Assembly (NCBI RefSeq): GCF_033807575.1
Contig: NC_084725.1
Coordinates: 10,823,001 to 10,887,000, forward strand
Length of the DNA: 64,000 nucleotides
Direction: 5' to 3'
Source: Cydia pomonella
Taxonomy: Eukaryota > Arthropoda > Insecta > Lepidoptera > Tortricidae
The notes under the pieces were generated by a model, which was not told the origin of the DNA, made no database searches, and saw only the letters and a list, made by a program, of their open reading frames with translations. This document shows, one piece after another, positions 23,233 through 34,404 of this stretch. The translations under genes were made by a program, and so were the position numbers. Each line of letters starts with the position of its first letter. Position 1 is the stretch's first letter.

Positions 23233-25416
23233 TTAAATACTTCCATTAGCAAAATATTCAGTGGTACTATAAAAACATTTGTTAACCAGCCAAGTAAAAA
23301 GTTTGTGTCTTAATTTTTTGAGGGGTAGTTCCCTTAATTGCTCTGGCAGATGATTGAATATCTTAATACACATGGCATAACAATTTCTACCCCTCATTGC
23401 AGTGTGCATTTTTGGAAGCACAAGTCTATCCGGATATCGCGTATTAATGTTTGTTATATCTCTTTTTTTTTTGAACATTTCATTGTGCATCTTAACAAAT
23501 ATACACACTTCATAAATGTACATTGAGTGTACTGTTAGTAATTGTAAGCTAATAAAATATTCCTTGCAGGATGTTGGTATGTGAATGTTAGCTATTGCTC
23601 TCACACATTGCTTTTGCGCTACAAAAGTACGATGAATGTGTACAGAATTTCCCCATATTAATATCCCATATCGCAAGTTGGACGCTACAAAACCGTGGTA
23701 TGCTCTTAAGGCGGTTTTTTTATCCGCTACTCTTGTGAGTCGCCATAAAACATACGCAAACCGATTAATTTTAGAGCAAACCTTATCAACATGCAGTTTC
23801 CAACTACAATGGTCATCCAGCACGAAACCAAGAAAAGTAGTGCTATCGCATTCTTTTAAACTGTGATCATTATATGAAACAGTGAGATTCTTCTTCTTCC
23901 CCCTTTGGTTGATAAATTGAATATACTTGGTTTTTTCCAGGTTGACTTGCAGATTATTAGCTTTAAGCCATTGTATTATATCCACAATGGTATTATTTAT
24001 TGAGTCATTGTAGTTGTGACTATTATTAGCAGGGATAACTACTGATATATCGTCTGCAAATAGTGTGCAATCATAGGAAGTAATTAATGGCAAATCATTC
24101 ACATAAAGTAAAAAAAGAAGAGGCCCTAATATAGTCCCTTGTGGTACTCCTACTCTATTAAATTTTGTTTCCGATTGGAATTTCTCTTCTGTTTTATCGC
24201 AATTAACATTTATAATTTCCACCATTTGACGTCGATTGGTGAGATAGCTTTCGATCCATTGTTTAACTACACCTCTAATACCATATACTTCACATTTCTT
24301 TAGAAGGAGGTCATGAGAAACATGGTCGAAAGCTTTACTCATATCGAAAAAAATTGACACTGTTTGATTTCCTTCATCTACATTATTAATTATATTATTT
24401 ATAACGTTAAAAGCCGCTAAGGTGGTAGATTTTCCTTTTTGAAAGCCATGCTGTTGGATACTCAATACTTTGTATTTATTTACAAACACCATTAATCTTT
24501 TGTGCATAGCTTTTTCCAAGATTTTGGCTAAGATTGGAATAAGTGTAATAGGTCTGTAATTATCTACCTTTACAATGTCCCCTTTCTTGTAGATAGGCTT
24601 GACAATTGATAACTTTAGTTTATCTGGAAAAGTGCCTTGAAGAAATGTCAGGTTTATTAGGTAAGTTAACACAGGGGCAATTAAGTCACAGGTCGACTTA
24701 AGTATATCAGTTGTAATATCGTCATATCCAACAGATCGAGTATTATTCAATTTTTTTATTATTTCTGACACCTCGTTTGAGCTTGTAGGCGATAGGAACA
24801 TATTTGCGTAATTACTATTCATAGGGTAGTTATATTGTAACAAGTGAGAGTCAAAAGTAGCGTTGTTTGTGGTATTGATAAAGAAATTGTTAAATGCGTT
24901 GGCTATATTGACGGGTCCCTCGATCACAGTGTCATTAACAATAATCTTATTAATATATTTTTTCCTATTGTTTAGTTTACCCATATCTTTATTTATGATG
25001 TTCCAACTGGTTTTGGTGACATTTTTTGAGCCGTAAATAGAAGCTTTATTATCTATTCGTCTTGATGCAGTTATGCATTTTTTAAGCAAATTACTGTATC
25101 TATTATAGTTTAATTTATCTTGAGTTGTTTTACTTTTGTAATATAAGTATCTTAATCTACGTTTTGTTTTAAATGCATTTCTTATACCTTTCGTTATCCA
25201 TTTCGTACTTTTACCAGAACATCTGACTTTAGCTATGGAAATTGGGAAGCATAAATTGAAAAGCAAGGTATACGTCTCATAAAAGTTATTAAATGCAGTA
25301 TCGGCAATAATAACTTTTATAGAGAAATATTTTTGGTTTCGGCACACATGAGATTGATTTTTACCCAGAAAATGTTCGGTTTTAATACAGTTCGGGTTTA
25401 ATACAGTGGAGGTCAA
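23233..25416 (-). CDS. Non-LTR retrotransposon reverse transcriptase, long intact frame
   Basis: A 727-codon frame. Residues 1-60 look like the linker after a lost endonuclease; residues 60-240 lead into the RT. Fingers: SIVKPIYKKGD and NYRPITLIPILAKILEKA (about 270-303). Motif A: FFDMSKAFDHVSHDLLL with the first catalytic Asp near 358. Motif B: GVPQGTILGPLLFLLYVNDL near 423-442. Motif C: FADD near 453-456. The thumb and C-terminal region follow (TTFLGFVLDDHCSWK, LRYGILIWGNSV, RGRNCYAMCIKIFNHLPEQL). All RT motifs look intact and uninterrupted, but no apurinic-type endonuclease or ORF1 is upstream, so the copy is 5'-truncated and not autonomous. The true start codon is unknown; the listed Met is simply the first in frame. 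The motifs and the tandem 3' tail suggest a CR1-like clade. Confidence 0.9.
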   Translation of the reverse strand: MTSTVLNPNCIKTEHFLGKNQSHVCRNQKYFSIKVIIADTAFNNFYETYTLLFNLCFPISIAKVRCSGKSTKWITKGIRNAFKTKRRLRYLYYKSKTTQDKLNYNRYSNLLKKCITASRRIDNKASIYGSKNVTKTSWNIINKDMGKLNNRKKYINKIIVNDTVIEGPVNIANAFNNFFINTTNNATFDSHLLQYNYPMNSNYANMFLSPTSSNEVSEIIKKLNNTRSVGYDDITTDILKSTCDLIAPVLTYLINLTFLQGTFPDKLKLSIVKPIYKKGDIVKVDNYRPITLIPILAKILEKAMHKRLMVFVNKYKVLSIQQHGFQKGKSTTLAAFNVINNIINNVDEGNQTVSIFFDMSKAFDHVSHDLLLKKCEVYGIRGVVKQWIESYLTNRRQMVEIINVNCDKTEEKFQSETKFNRVGVPQGTILGPLLFLLYVNDLPLITSYDCTLFADDISVVIPANNSHNYNDSINNTIVDIIQWLKANNLQVNLEKTKYIQFINQRGKKKNLTVSYNDHSLKECDSTTFLGFVLDDHCSWKLHVDKVCSKINRFAYVLWRLTRVADKKTALRAYHGFVASNLRYGILIWGNSVHIHRTFVAQKQCVRAIANIHIPTSCKEYFISLQLLTVHSMYIYEVCIFVKMHNEMFKKKRDITNINTRYPDRLVLPKMHTAMRGRNCYAMCIKIFNHLPEQLRELPLKKLRHKLFTWLVNKCFYSTTEYFANGSI

Positions 25417-25429
25417 GAAAACATTATTT

Positions 25430-25745
25430 ATGTCGTATTGCCAATCATTCTACACGTGCAGCCTGTGGATCAATTATACGAAGCGCGCTTACAGTGCTCT
25501 GCGTGTCCAGTTCAATAACGGCTTCAGGATGCTGTTGGGGCTACCACGCTTTTGCAGTGCCTCAGGCATGTTTGCGCAAGCACGAATGGACGATTTTCAT
25601 GCAATTATGAGAAAAAGAATCGCCTCTCAAATGCATCGCTTGCGGGGTAGCACCAACAGCTTGCTGATAGATATAGCGGAGAGATGGGACTGTCCATTTT
25701 TTTGTCACTGGGCGTCAGCTCATCGTCCTGTGTACCAAGACCCCA
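25430..25745 (+). pseudogene. Non-LTR RT C-terminal fragment (GLPRxCSASGMF family), copy 2
   Basis: The frame contains NGFRMLLGLPRFCSASGMFA, DDFHAIMRKRIASQM and ERWDCPFFCHWASAHRPVY, followed by a stop. It shares the motif order with the 14255 fragment. The downstream 3' sequence has GCCTGAAATAAAGAAATAAA at about 25829-25848. It lies directly against the 5' end of the minus-strand 727-codon RT, so one element may have landed in or beside the other. Confidence 0.8.
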
Positions 25746-25945
25746 AATGAAGCCGTGAGACCTAGGTTAAGATGTACTAACACTAGTATTGTAAGTCTGT
25801 ATATAACTAACAATCTATGGGCAAATTAGCCTGAAATAAAGAAATAAATTAAAATAAAATTAAACAACTGATAAAATGTAATTAAAAAAACTGTATTCCA
25901 AATTCTTCGTAGTAGTAAGGTCAAAATGTATTTTTCATTGAGATT

Positions 25946-26374
25946 ATATTAGGTCATTACCTATGAAATTGGCGTTTTGTATGGAGAACTTTAACGAAAT
26001 TCGATTTTTCATACAATTAATTTTGCGGATTATTTTGTGATGGCATTTTCAAACCAAGCAAATTTTTGCCAGTAATCTGAGACATTTTTAAGGCACATTT
26101 TCTATCTCATATATTTTGTTTAAATCTGTCCCGTCAGAAAAATATAAGTCATTTAAATACTCGAGCCAGCAGAACAAGAAAAGAGCTGTTTTCAGAGCGG
26201 TATTCTGAATACATAAAACAATGAAAGTAGCAAATAATTGTATGTAAAATCGTTGTTATGTAGCGCACTAATGAAATTAAAAAAATACTTCGAAGTTACT
26301 ATTAAAATAAATAAACTATGACATGAAGTACTTATGAACAAAAACTCCAATTTCATAGGTAATGACCCAATATT
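25946..26374. mobile_element. Foldback element, about 430 bp
   Basis: The left end ATATTAGGTCATTACCTATG and the right end are complementary over about 28 bp (AGGTCATTACCTATGAAATTGG on the left). The centre is AT-rich and non-coding. The duplication at the ends is ambiguous. Confidence 0.65.
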
Positions 26375-26683
26375 ATTCTATAGCATGATATATTTAATTA
26401 CAGGCACAAAGATTGATGTACCTAATGGTAATGCTAAAACTAAATTGTAAAGTTGTTTAAACTTTATTCAAGAACTGTTCTCTAATATACTAATATTGCT
26501 TTAGTAAAAAAATGAGCTGGTTTGACTTCGCATTAATCGTGTTAGTTACCTACTATAACTGTTCCGAATTTTTAGGTAGAGGTATTGATGTAAAACAGTT
26601 AAAAAAAAACGCATTTACCCATAACAAAATTCGTGAACAAAGTTACGTGTACGGAGCACTAAAAACCCCCAAAAACAGCTGTC

Positions 26684-26857
26684 CAATGCCGGATTTAGAG
26701 GTCTGGAGGCCTCGGGCAATAAAGGAGTGGAGGCCCCCTTGTCCCAATTTTTTTCCAAGTAAAATGGTAAATTTTCCGTATTCTCTATTGTGGGGGCCCC
26801 TCTTTTGTGGAGGCCCGGGGCAGTAGCCCCGGTTGCCCTCCCCTAAATCCGGCCCTG
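26684..26857. mobile_element. hAT-like MITE, 174 bp, with 8-bp TSD
   Basis: The ends are CAATGCCGGATTTAG on the left and, complemented, CAGGGCCGGATTTAG on the right. CAGCTGTC occurs at 26676-26683 and at 26858-26865. CAGGG termini with an 8-bp duplication are typical of hAT MITEs. The GC-rich body (GGAGGCCCCCTTGTCC, GGGGGCCCCTC) is non-coding. Confidence 0.85.
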
Positions 26858-27217
26858 CAGCTGTCCACGGAACCCTAAAACGGGCGCACGCAACAGCCGG
26901 CGTGGGGCTTCGGATACACTTGTATGTTTTTGTTTGCCCGTCTGTCGGCCCGATGTGTTGAACCGGCTGACACTTTCTTTATGTTTTTGTTTTAAGTGCA
27001 CGTGGATAAGGAATATTGGTTTTTTGTTTGCTGTTGTTTTGTATCGCGAGAAATTTTTTTAATTACTTAAAGCGATGTTTTTTTTTCATCTTTGGTAAAT
27101 TAGAGTAAGTTTTTATTTACAACGAAACACAATTAAACACTTGCAGCCAGCCTTCTGGGCACCCTACCAAGCGAGCTTGACTTAGGATAAATTCTTCTTT
27201 AGTTAATTTTTTTTTTA

Positions 27218-27445
27218 ATACTACGTCGGTGGCAAACAAGCATACGGCCCGCCTGATGGTAAGCAATCTCCGTAGCCTATGTACGCCTGCAACTCCAGAG
27301 ACATGCGCGTTGCCAACCCTAAACCCCCCTCGTTGAGCTTGCTCACCGGCAGGAACACAACACTATGAGTAGGGTCTAGTGTTATTTGGCTCCTGTTTTC
27401 TTTAAGGTGGAGGTACTTCCCCAGTTGGGCTCTGCTCTAGATCTG
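27218..27445 (-). mobile_element. LINE-derived 3' end (ACGTCGGTGGCAAACAAG family), copy 2
   Basis: It opens with a T-run, the complement of a poly-A tail, then ACTACGTCGGTGGCAAACAA. The block at 27353-27441 matches 11610-11697 closely. Orientation is minus. Confidence 0.8.
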
Positions 27446-27739
27446 GAACGACCGCGATATGTACTGTGATTACCCTTTGTATTGTCTTCCAGCTACCAGG
27501 TAATCACGGTCGATTTAAGTCTAGCAATCTTATTGACATTATAGACTGTGAAACTGTATTTGCAACTTACTTTAGTACTAAAACTTGAACGATGACCAAA
27601 ACTTGTGAACAAAAGCGTTTTAGAAAAACGACACAATTTACTACCAAAAGAGCGTCGGTTACGATCTTTTGTGCGAAGTGGCTACCTAACCTCCTGAGAC
27701 CTAATGTTATTCCAATTGTTCACAAGGCGAGGCAAACGT
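27446..27739. other. Unassigned non-coding DNA
   Basis: A stretch with no supported gene. Confidence 0.3.
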
Positions 27740-27895
27740 TCAAAATTGCAGGGAAAACTGTATAGCCAACCGGACCAAGATAATTATGCAGCGATTTTGA
27801 TAGTCCAGCCTGTACAAGTGTTAATTAAATGCACTTGCATTGTCTGGGCTGTCAAAATCACTGCCGACTTATGTTGGTGTGACTCTAGTGATATC
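27740..27895. mobile_element. Foldback repeat, GATTTTGATAG family, copy 1
   Basis: GCGATTTTGATAGTCCAGCC pairs imperfectly with GGGCTGTCAAAATCACTGCC across a CAAGTGTTA/TGCACTTG centre. Related segments lie at 32021-32152 and 35285-35385. Confidence 0.55.
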
Positions 27896-28144
27896 CAAAT
27901 CAGTTAATTATATTAACTATAATATAATCCCGTCGCCAATCAGCGACACCCATATACCCACAGGTGGCACATATAAAAAGACTGACGAATTGCCATAGAA
28001 AATTTATTTTGACATTTTTCGTACAACTTGCAAACCTGCGAGGCAACATGTTGCTTCTCACCGCCAACGGACGCTCTCCACGTCAAGGTCGTCAGAGAGG
28101 TCCTCGGTGACCCAGTGCCCCAGATACTTAAACTGAGTGACATT

Positions 28145-28382
28145 TGACGACCGATCTGGCCTAGTGGGTAGTGACCCTGCCTATGAAGCCGGATGGTTCC
28201 GGGTTCAAATCCTGGTAAGGGCATTTATTCGTGTGAAGAGCATGGATATTTGTTCCTGAGTCATGGGTGTTTTCTATGTATTTAAGTACCCTCAACACAA
28301 GCCTTATTGAGCTTACTGTGGGACTTAGTCAATGTGTGTAATCATGTCCTATAATATTTATTTATTTATTTATTTATTTTTC
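28145..28382 (+). mobile_element. tRNA-derived SINE, family B, copy 2
   Basis: It matches 17895-18168, but a segment of the central A/T-rich part is missing. The B box GGGTTCAAATCC and the CTCAACACAAGCC block are kept, and it ends in (TTTA)n. Confidence 0.9.
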
Positions 28383-28550
28383 AACTCAGCTTCTCCAAGT
28401 TTTAGTCTTAAAAAGAAACCACTGTACAATAAATAAATAAATAATCGCTCGGCTAGAAGATGTTGATGTCAACTTTAGCCAGTCTTCTCCGAGACCACGG
28501 GGACAACGCCGTCCTCGAAACGTTGGAGATAAATTTAAATCTTAATTAGC

Positions 28551-28801
28551 GAAATAAATAAATTTTATAGGACATCTTTACACAAATTGACTAAGTCCCA
28601 CAGTAAGCTCAAGAAGGCTTGTGTTGTGGGTACACAGACAATGATATATTTAATATACAAATACATAGAAAACTCCCATGACTCAGGAATAGGAACAAAT
28701 ATCTGTGCTCATCGCACAAATAAATGGCCCTTACCGGGATTCGAACCCAGGACCATCGGCTTCATAGGCAGAGTAGGGCCACTAAGCCAGACCAGTCGTG
28801 C
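28551..28801 (-). mobile_element. tRNA-derived SINE, family B, copy 3 (diverged)
   Basis: Minus-strand copy. Its B box is changed (GGGTTCGAATCC in element sense) and several indels separate it from the others, so it is among the older copies. It lies tail to tail with the 28145 copy, about 170 bp away. Confidence 0.8.
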
Positions 28802-29109
28802 TACTTGGTAATACTTTTACAATAAATTATTTTAATTTGAAGTGACAGCCTGCGTTTATACTGGATCAACAGAGGCAAAAGCTCTTATCGTTCAGTTGAA
28901 CGCTAGTCTAGTTAGACTAGCTTTGCCCCCGGAATTGCTTGGCGGTCCTCAAAGCTGGGTTTAATTAATTTCGCCCGGGCATCGAATCCTGCACCTCAGC
29001 TTAAGCGCAGCAATTTAGTTCGTCCGGCTTTTGGGTCGGGAGAATTGCATGGAAATATTTTGTGACCTCACTCTTCCTTTGATCATGGCCGTGGCTTGTT
29101 TCTTAATAA
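28802..29109. other. Unassigned non-coding DNA
   Basis: About 300 bp with no gene I can support. Confidence 0.3.
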
Positions 29110-29150
29110 ATAATAATAATTCAGCCTATGTCCCACTGTTGGGCACAGGC
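29110..29150 (-). repeat. Fragment of the CCCAGCAGTGGGAC tail
   Basis: The complement of this segment reads GCCTGTGCCCAACAGTGGGA then ATAGGCTGAATTATT, matching the tail of the SINE at 22595. Only the tail is present. Confidence 0.6.
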
Positions 29151-29868
29151 TGCAAATAGCAAAAAAAAAATACTAATAATAATAAATGCATTTATTTCAG
29201 ACAAATAAGTGTCCATAGTTTGTTAGTAACAAGAAAATACTTAAATACTTAAAACTATTAGTACCTAAACTTAAGTGAAGCGAGGACCAGTGCCTGATTA
29301 GGCCACAGTCCCACCTCCCCAGAGGAGGCTATCGGCCCTATTCGAAGAATGATTAAGACACGTTTAAGATCTTTAAAAGATCGATAACTAAACGACGTAT
29401 CAAAATTGACGTTTATTTCGATTCCGCTGTGATCCCAATAAGATCTATCTACGATATTTCTAACGTCAAAGTGACATTGGTTGCCCGAATCGAGCTGCTT
29501 CTGTCAATTATACGACATACAAACTATATCTAAATGAGAACTGATCTAAATTAGAACTTGTCGTTATTGTATCTCATTCTCATTCTCATTGAGGAAGGCT
29601 TAGGTTTATCATTTGTTAAGGTTTTGTGTAGAAATGCGCAAAACGCTTCACTGAGTTGAAAAGATTGATTCATATCTTTCGCTCGCGGAGATATAACACT
29701 CATTATTTCGCTTAGTGGATCTGAAGAATGCGTATAAGTGCGACCAAGATGGCGAATCATGCTTTCCCGACACCCTCCGAACCGCTCCGAAAAGTTCGTT
29801 TCGCATATTTGCATCGTCTCACTCATTTCGCTCGGTCGGCTCATTCTAATCATGAGTGGGAAAGAGCG
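29151..29868. other. Non-coding DNA, repeat-like in parts
   Basis: A segment at 29186-29280 looks like an antisense LINE 3' end (TTATTTCAGACAAATAAG ... CATAGTTTGTTAGTAAC), related to 14535-14600. No gene is supported in the rest. Confidence 0.35.
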
Positions 29869-29881
29869 AGCAAGTAACACT

Positions 29882-29986
29882 TTTTTATTTTTATTTAAAG
29901 AGCTTTGTTACTTTTGTGACAATGTCGCTCTGTACGTATACGTACGTATATAAGAATGTGACTATATCTTCTAGTTAATTCTAACT
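29882..29986 (-). mobile_element. Short retroposed insertion with 13-bp TSD
   Basis: A 105-bp insert begins with a T/A-rich run, the complement of a poly-A tail. AGCAAGTAACACT flanks it at 29869-29881 and at 29987-29999. The insert has no recognisable family. It may be a severely truncated retrotransposon or a processed RNA. Confidence 0.6.
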
Positions 29987-29999
29987 AGCAAGTAACACT

Positions 30000-32020
30000 G
30001 AGATGGTGAGTGAGCGAGTGGGTCGCTAGTATTTGATAAATATAAGGTCCTATAAAATTCCTTTTAACTTGGCTAGTGGCTCCAGCGTATCTTAAGAAGG
30101 CTTTACCAAATGTTTGTGTCGTTTTAGGCTCATGTTTACCCTCAAACATGTCAACATATGTTAATAGCCACCAAATATCTCCCTTATCCCATACTTTACC
30201 GTATTAAATAAACATAAACAGGATTTCACGGTTCCCTTCCTAAATCAAAACTTTTTGCACCAAAATACTATCAACTTACATCATTTACGAAACCTCCTAA
30301 CTAACTATGGAAGATTTAATAATCAACCTTGTGTTCTTATTTTTAAAGTTCAAAATCATTCTAACACTTAAACATATACGTGCTTGCAAAGAATCCTTTG
30401 ACACTTTAAAAAATACCTGAACATAATCCGGGATTAAAATGTCTTGGATGAAGACCATCTGCGAGATTCTCCGATTGAAACTAAACTTTATTTACTATTA
30501 GCTTGAGTCGAATTTGCTACGGCAAAAGTTGTCTTTTGTCGGAGAATGTGCGGAAACTACTTAAGAAACTAACTCCGGGAAAGTTTTTTTTCTAAACACA
30601 GAATCTGTCGGTGGCTTCATAAATTAACTGTCGGCAACTGTTTTTACTTGTACACTTTTAGTTATTGTTATGGATTTAGAGTTCAATATTGCTTATTATT
30701 TTAAAATCGTGAAGTGTTCTGTTCAGTTCGTTATGCGTTTGATTTTTGACAGATTGTTAAGCGTTTGGGAGTTGGGAATCGTATTTTTGTGACAGAAACG
30801 CTCAAAATGACAACTTGAGATGAGTTTACGTTTTAATAAATGATGTTTTATAACAATTTGTCTTTCATTTGTCGTAAATATTGCGCATAGATACGGACCA
30901 AGACTGCATCGCATTTGTACTGATACTATGAAAAATATACCGTTTATAATGACATTCCCTATCTGAAGCCATTATTTTCGCTATCTGAATGTTCTGGAAG
31001 AGATCGCTGTTTAGCAATAAGTTTGCCTGTTGTTACCTACACTATTAGACTCCAATGAATTCTCTGTAACTTTTATTTTGTAGTGTGTAATAAAGTATTT
31101 TATTATTATAAATATCCCCCACTTTGTTCTATATAAATGTGGGTGCACAGTTAGCTTAGACAGATTGTAATTTCTCTTGCCACTTTTTTTAATAAGTAAG
31201 GTGTTTATTTTATTAAGTAAGTAAGCACTTTAACTCTTTTTCCCTAAGTGGACATGTATATTTTTATTCCAACCAAAAGGAAAACATTCCAACATCTAAT
31301 TCTAACAAGAAAACACAAAAGTTCATATTAATACATGACTCTCACATTCTTACAACTAAAGTCACAAACATTAAAAAACTTGAAAGCGATACAAGAAATT
31401 CCACCCTATTCTCCTTAAGTTAAGGTACATAATGTCATGTCTGTAAATACTAGAATGTTTCAAATTTAACTGACTGAGGCGGAAAAGGAAATGGAGCTAC
31501 CGACTACATCTTTAAGTGATCATCTGTAGACTTTATCACCTTGAAAATAAGGTCTAAAAATAATAAATTTGTTATATCGACGATTTGTACTAGCAACGAA
31601 ATTATACTGATCATATTTGGACCGTATGCTGATGGAATAAAGTTCAATAACGGTAAGTTTCATAAGTTCGTTCTATCGTCGACGAAGGTAGATTTTGGGA
31701 ATGCATGTACATATCTTTCTGATGTATTTAACTTATTGTGTGTACTCTGTATCTTTAGGTATTTAAATAAACGTAAACAAAATCTACCCTCAAATGGTTC
31801 CTTAAGCCAGTTGAGGGTAGATGAAAACATTACATGAAAAAATAATGTAGGTTAAAGTCCGGTTGTTCAGTGACAGATCCAGGCGGTTTTGTATTTAGTT
31901 GGTTAATCAATAAATGTTATAACTACCCGAAAATGTACAAATTGTTTGTGTTTACTTTTATTTCAATACCTAAAGATAAGTTAAATGCAATTTCTGTAGC
32001 GATGAAAATGAATTTTGTCA
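30000..32020. other. Unassigned AT-rich non-coding DNA
   Basis: Two kilobases without a gene or a defined repeat. The short frames here show no domain. Confidence 0.4.
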
Positions 32021-32152
32021 GACCACGATAAGCAGCTATTTTGATGTTTAGATGACAAGTGTTAAGTAAACGTCATAATTTCATAAAAATCTGACGTTTA
32101 AAATAACACGTGCACTGTCTGGGCATTCAAAATCGCTGCCAACTTAGCTTGG
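32021..32152. mobile_element. Foldback repeat, GATTTTGATAG family, copy 2
   Basis: The left GACCACGATAAGCAGCTATT and the right end (complement GACCAAGCTAAGTTGGCAGC) pair imperfectly, with AAACGTCATAA/CTGACGTTTA toward the centre. It is related to the copy at 27740. Confidence 0.6.
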
Positions 32153-33966
32153 TCTAACTCTACACGTTATTTAATCATATAAAATTAAACTAGAAACCTC
32201 GTGTTACATGTATTCCAATTATTCTGTCACTATGTTATCAAATCATTATTATTTCTCACTAAAAGACACTTATCTTACAGCCATTTACGTTTTCCCTTAG
32301 CTTACCTGCCCGATAAGGGGTTCCATTCCCATGTCTCAACAGCACCAGAATAGCTTGGTCTTAAATGACTTATACTTGTTACGTATGGAGAGTTCACTTT
32401 ACATTGGTGATATCCCACCCGACGCGCTTGATACAGTCAAAAATATGCTCACACTTTTGCACTTTACGTGTTTGTGATAACGCTTAAAGTTGTGTATTTA
32501 TTTTTGACGCAAAAATCCCCTAAAAAGGTACACATTTCCGTATGAATATGTCGCCAAGTTTGTTTGGTGCTAATGTGGCTGTTTTGTTGTGGTTGAGGTA
32601 AAAGTGTTTTCCTTGGGAAGTTAGTTTGGGGAAACGATTGGGTCGCAAAGGAGTGAAAAACCGTAATATTTACGTGTTTTATTTGTCATATGAGGTATTT
32701 CTTATGTAAATAAAGGCACTACTGTGGTGTTTTAAAAGGTTATCGTTTGTGACATCAAAAGAGCGGTATATATAAATATTTTTAAAATTTCTTAATATTT
32801 TATTGATGTTTGTACGAGTATTTACTTATTACTGCACTACGAATTGTGACAAGATCGGGTCATTATACTCGTAACACAATCATTTTGATGGCCGAATAAT
32901 CGCTTTACTTGCCTTAACTATGATCACTTATAATTTCCAAGAATATCTCAAAACTTTGTATGAATAATGTTGTAGGTTAAACTGGCTTCAGTATCATATT
33001 ACATACAATACGTGTCTAAGATAACAAAATGAAACTTCCAACAGCGCTTCTGTTAGTAAATTAGTTTTCTAATGACGAAACTCTTTATAGAAAACGAGCA
33101 ATAGTTATGCAAATCCGACGTATTCCGAGCTTGCGTCATGGGACTGAAGACGTTATACGATCTGTATTAAATGGAATTAGATCGCTTTCTGTATATACGT
33201 AGAACTAGGTTAGTAGAATATCTTCTATTTATGTATGTGAGAACACACCTAAATATATATTCGATTTAATATCTAAAACATTGTTTTATAAATATGTCTA
33301 ATTGGGTGAATCAACTTTTTTTGTTTTGTTATCCTGTCCCGTTGTCCAAGGGAGAACAGTGGCACAGTTTGTTTGAAGAGACGTTGTATGCCGTTCCATT
33401 AACATGCTTTGTAGGGGGCCCATTATGGACATTGGTTATAACGACCACAAAAACGCAAGTTTAATACATTTAAGTACCATAAAATCAGTATTTCAATGAA
33501 CTTTTGTCCCCTGGACAACTAATCGTAACCATGGCAACGAGTGACGCTAAAAAGTTGATTCTCCCAATTGCGCTGTAAGTATAAAATGGAGATGCCTCTT
33601 TTACTTTGCTCAACCCGTTACCATCAATATGTCGATGTCTGTCGTCTCTTTGACGTCCCCAATCCAAGTGTGCGAGTCTGTACTCCACCCCCTTTAGCTT
33701 CCGCTTACCCCTGCCACTTGCCAACTCAAGTATTGCCAGGTAAGTCATTAAACATTACCCATCACCCTGATATTAAACGTAGGTATTTTAAGAATGTTGC
33801 CAAGTAAAATTCATATTTGCTTACACTATTTGGTGCAAAGTCTCTCCATATATCCAACCTATACAATACCTGTGTGGCTCCGATGGAAGACCATCTTTTT
33901 TTGTTGCTCAGGAAAAATCTTCGAAAGATTCCCCAGCGCCAGGGGGAAGCGCTGAGGATATGTGAG
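32153..33966. other. Unassigned non-coding DNA
   Basis: About 1.8 kb without a supported gene. The last 100 bp (33880-33966, with GCTCCGATGGAAGACCA) shares a short block with 34490-34505, which suggests an older repeat disrupted by the hAT-like element at 33975. Confidence 0.35.
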
Positions 33967-33974
33967 GTTTCTAC

Positions 33975-34396
33975 CAGTGGCGGATCGTTCAAAGAACTCG
34001 ATTCCCACCGGCTTGTCCAATTTCAGCCCGTTGAGTACTTTCACGATCGGTTCATGGAGAAAAGACAATTACTTTGACTGAATATGTTTTAATTAATGAT
34101 TGATTTGATTTATTTTGATATTTATATATATACATTTATTGATTTTTGTGTTATTTCTACTTTAATTTTAATTATTTTGTTTTAATTATTTTTATTTTTA
34201 TATTTTTGTTTTGTTTTGGCCTAATTTAATTAGTTATAAGTATGTTGTGTGCCCTAGCAGGGCGTCATGGACTGACATTATTACTTGTTTAACACCTTTA
34301 TTGATTTTATGTACATGATTTTACAACGAAATGAAATGAAAGGAAAGCAAAATTAGCTCCGGGTTTCCTATGAATATTTTTGACGCGCCGCCACTG
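33975..34396. mobile_element. hAT-like MITE, 422 bp, with 8-bp TSD
   Basis: The left end CAGTGGCGGATCGTTC and the complement of the right end CAGTGGCGGCGCGTC share the CAGTGGCGG core typical of hAT termini. GTTTCTAC is present at 33967-33974 and again at 34397-34404, and fits the hAT target pattern (T at position 2, A at 7). The interior is AT-rich with no transposase. Confidence 0.88.
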
Positions 34397-34404
34397 GTTT
34401 CTAC

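Noticed and set aside
33485..34077. Overlapping frames of 69-87 codons
   Set aside because: They overlap on both strands, cross a hAT-like terminus and show no domain.
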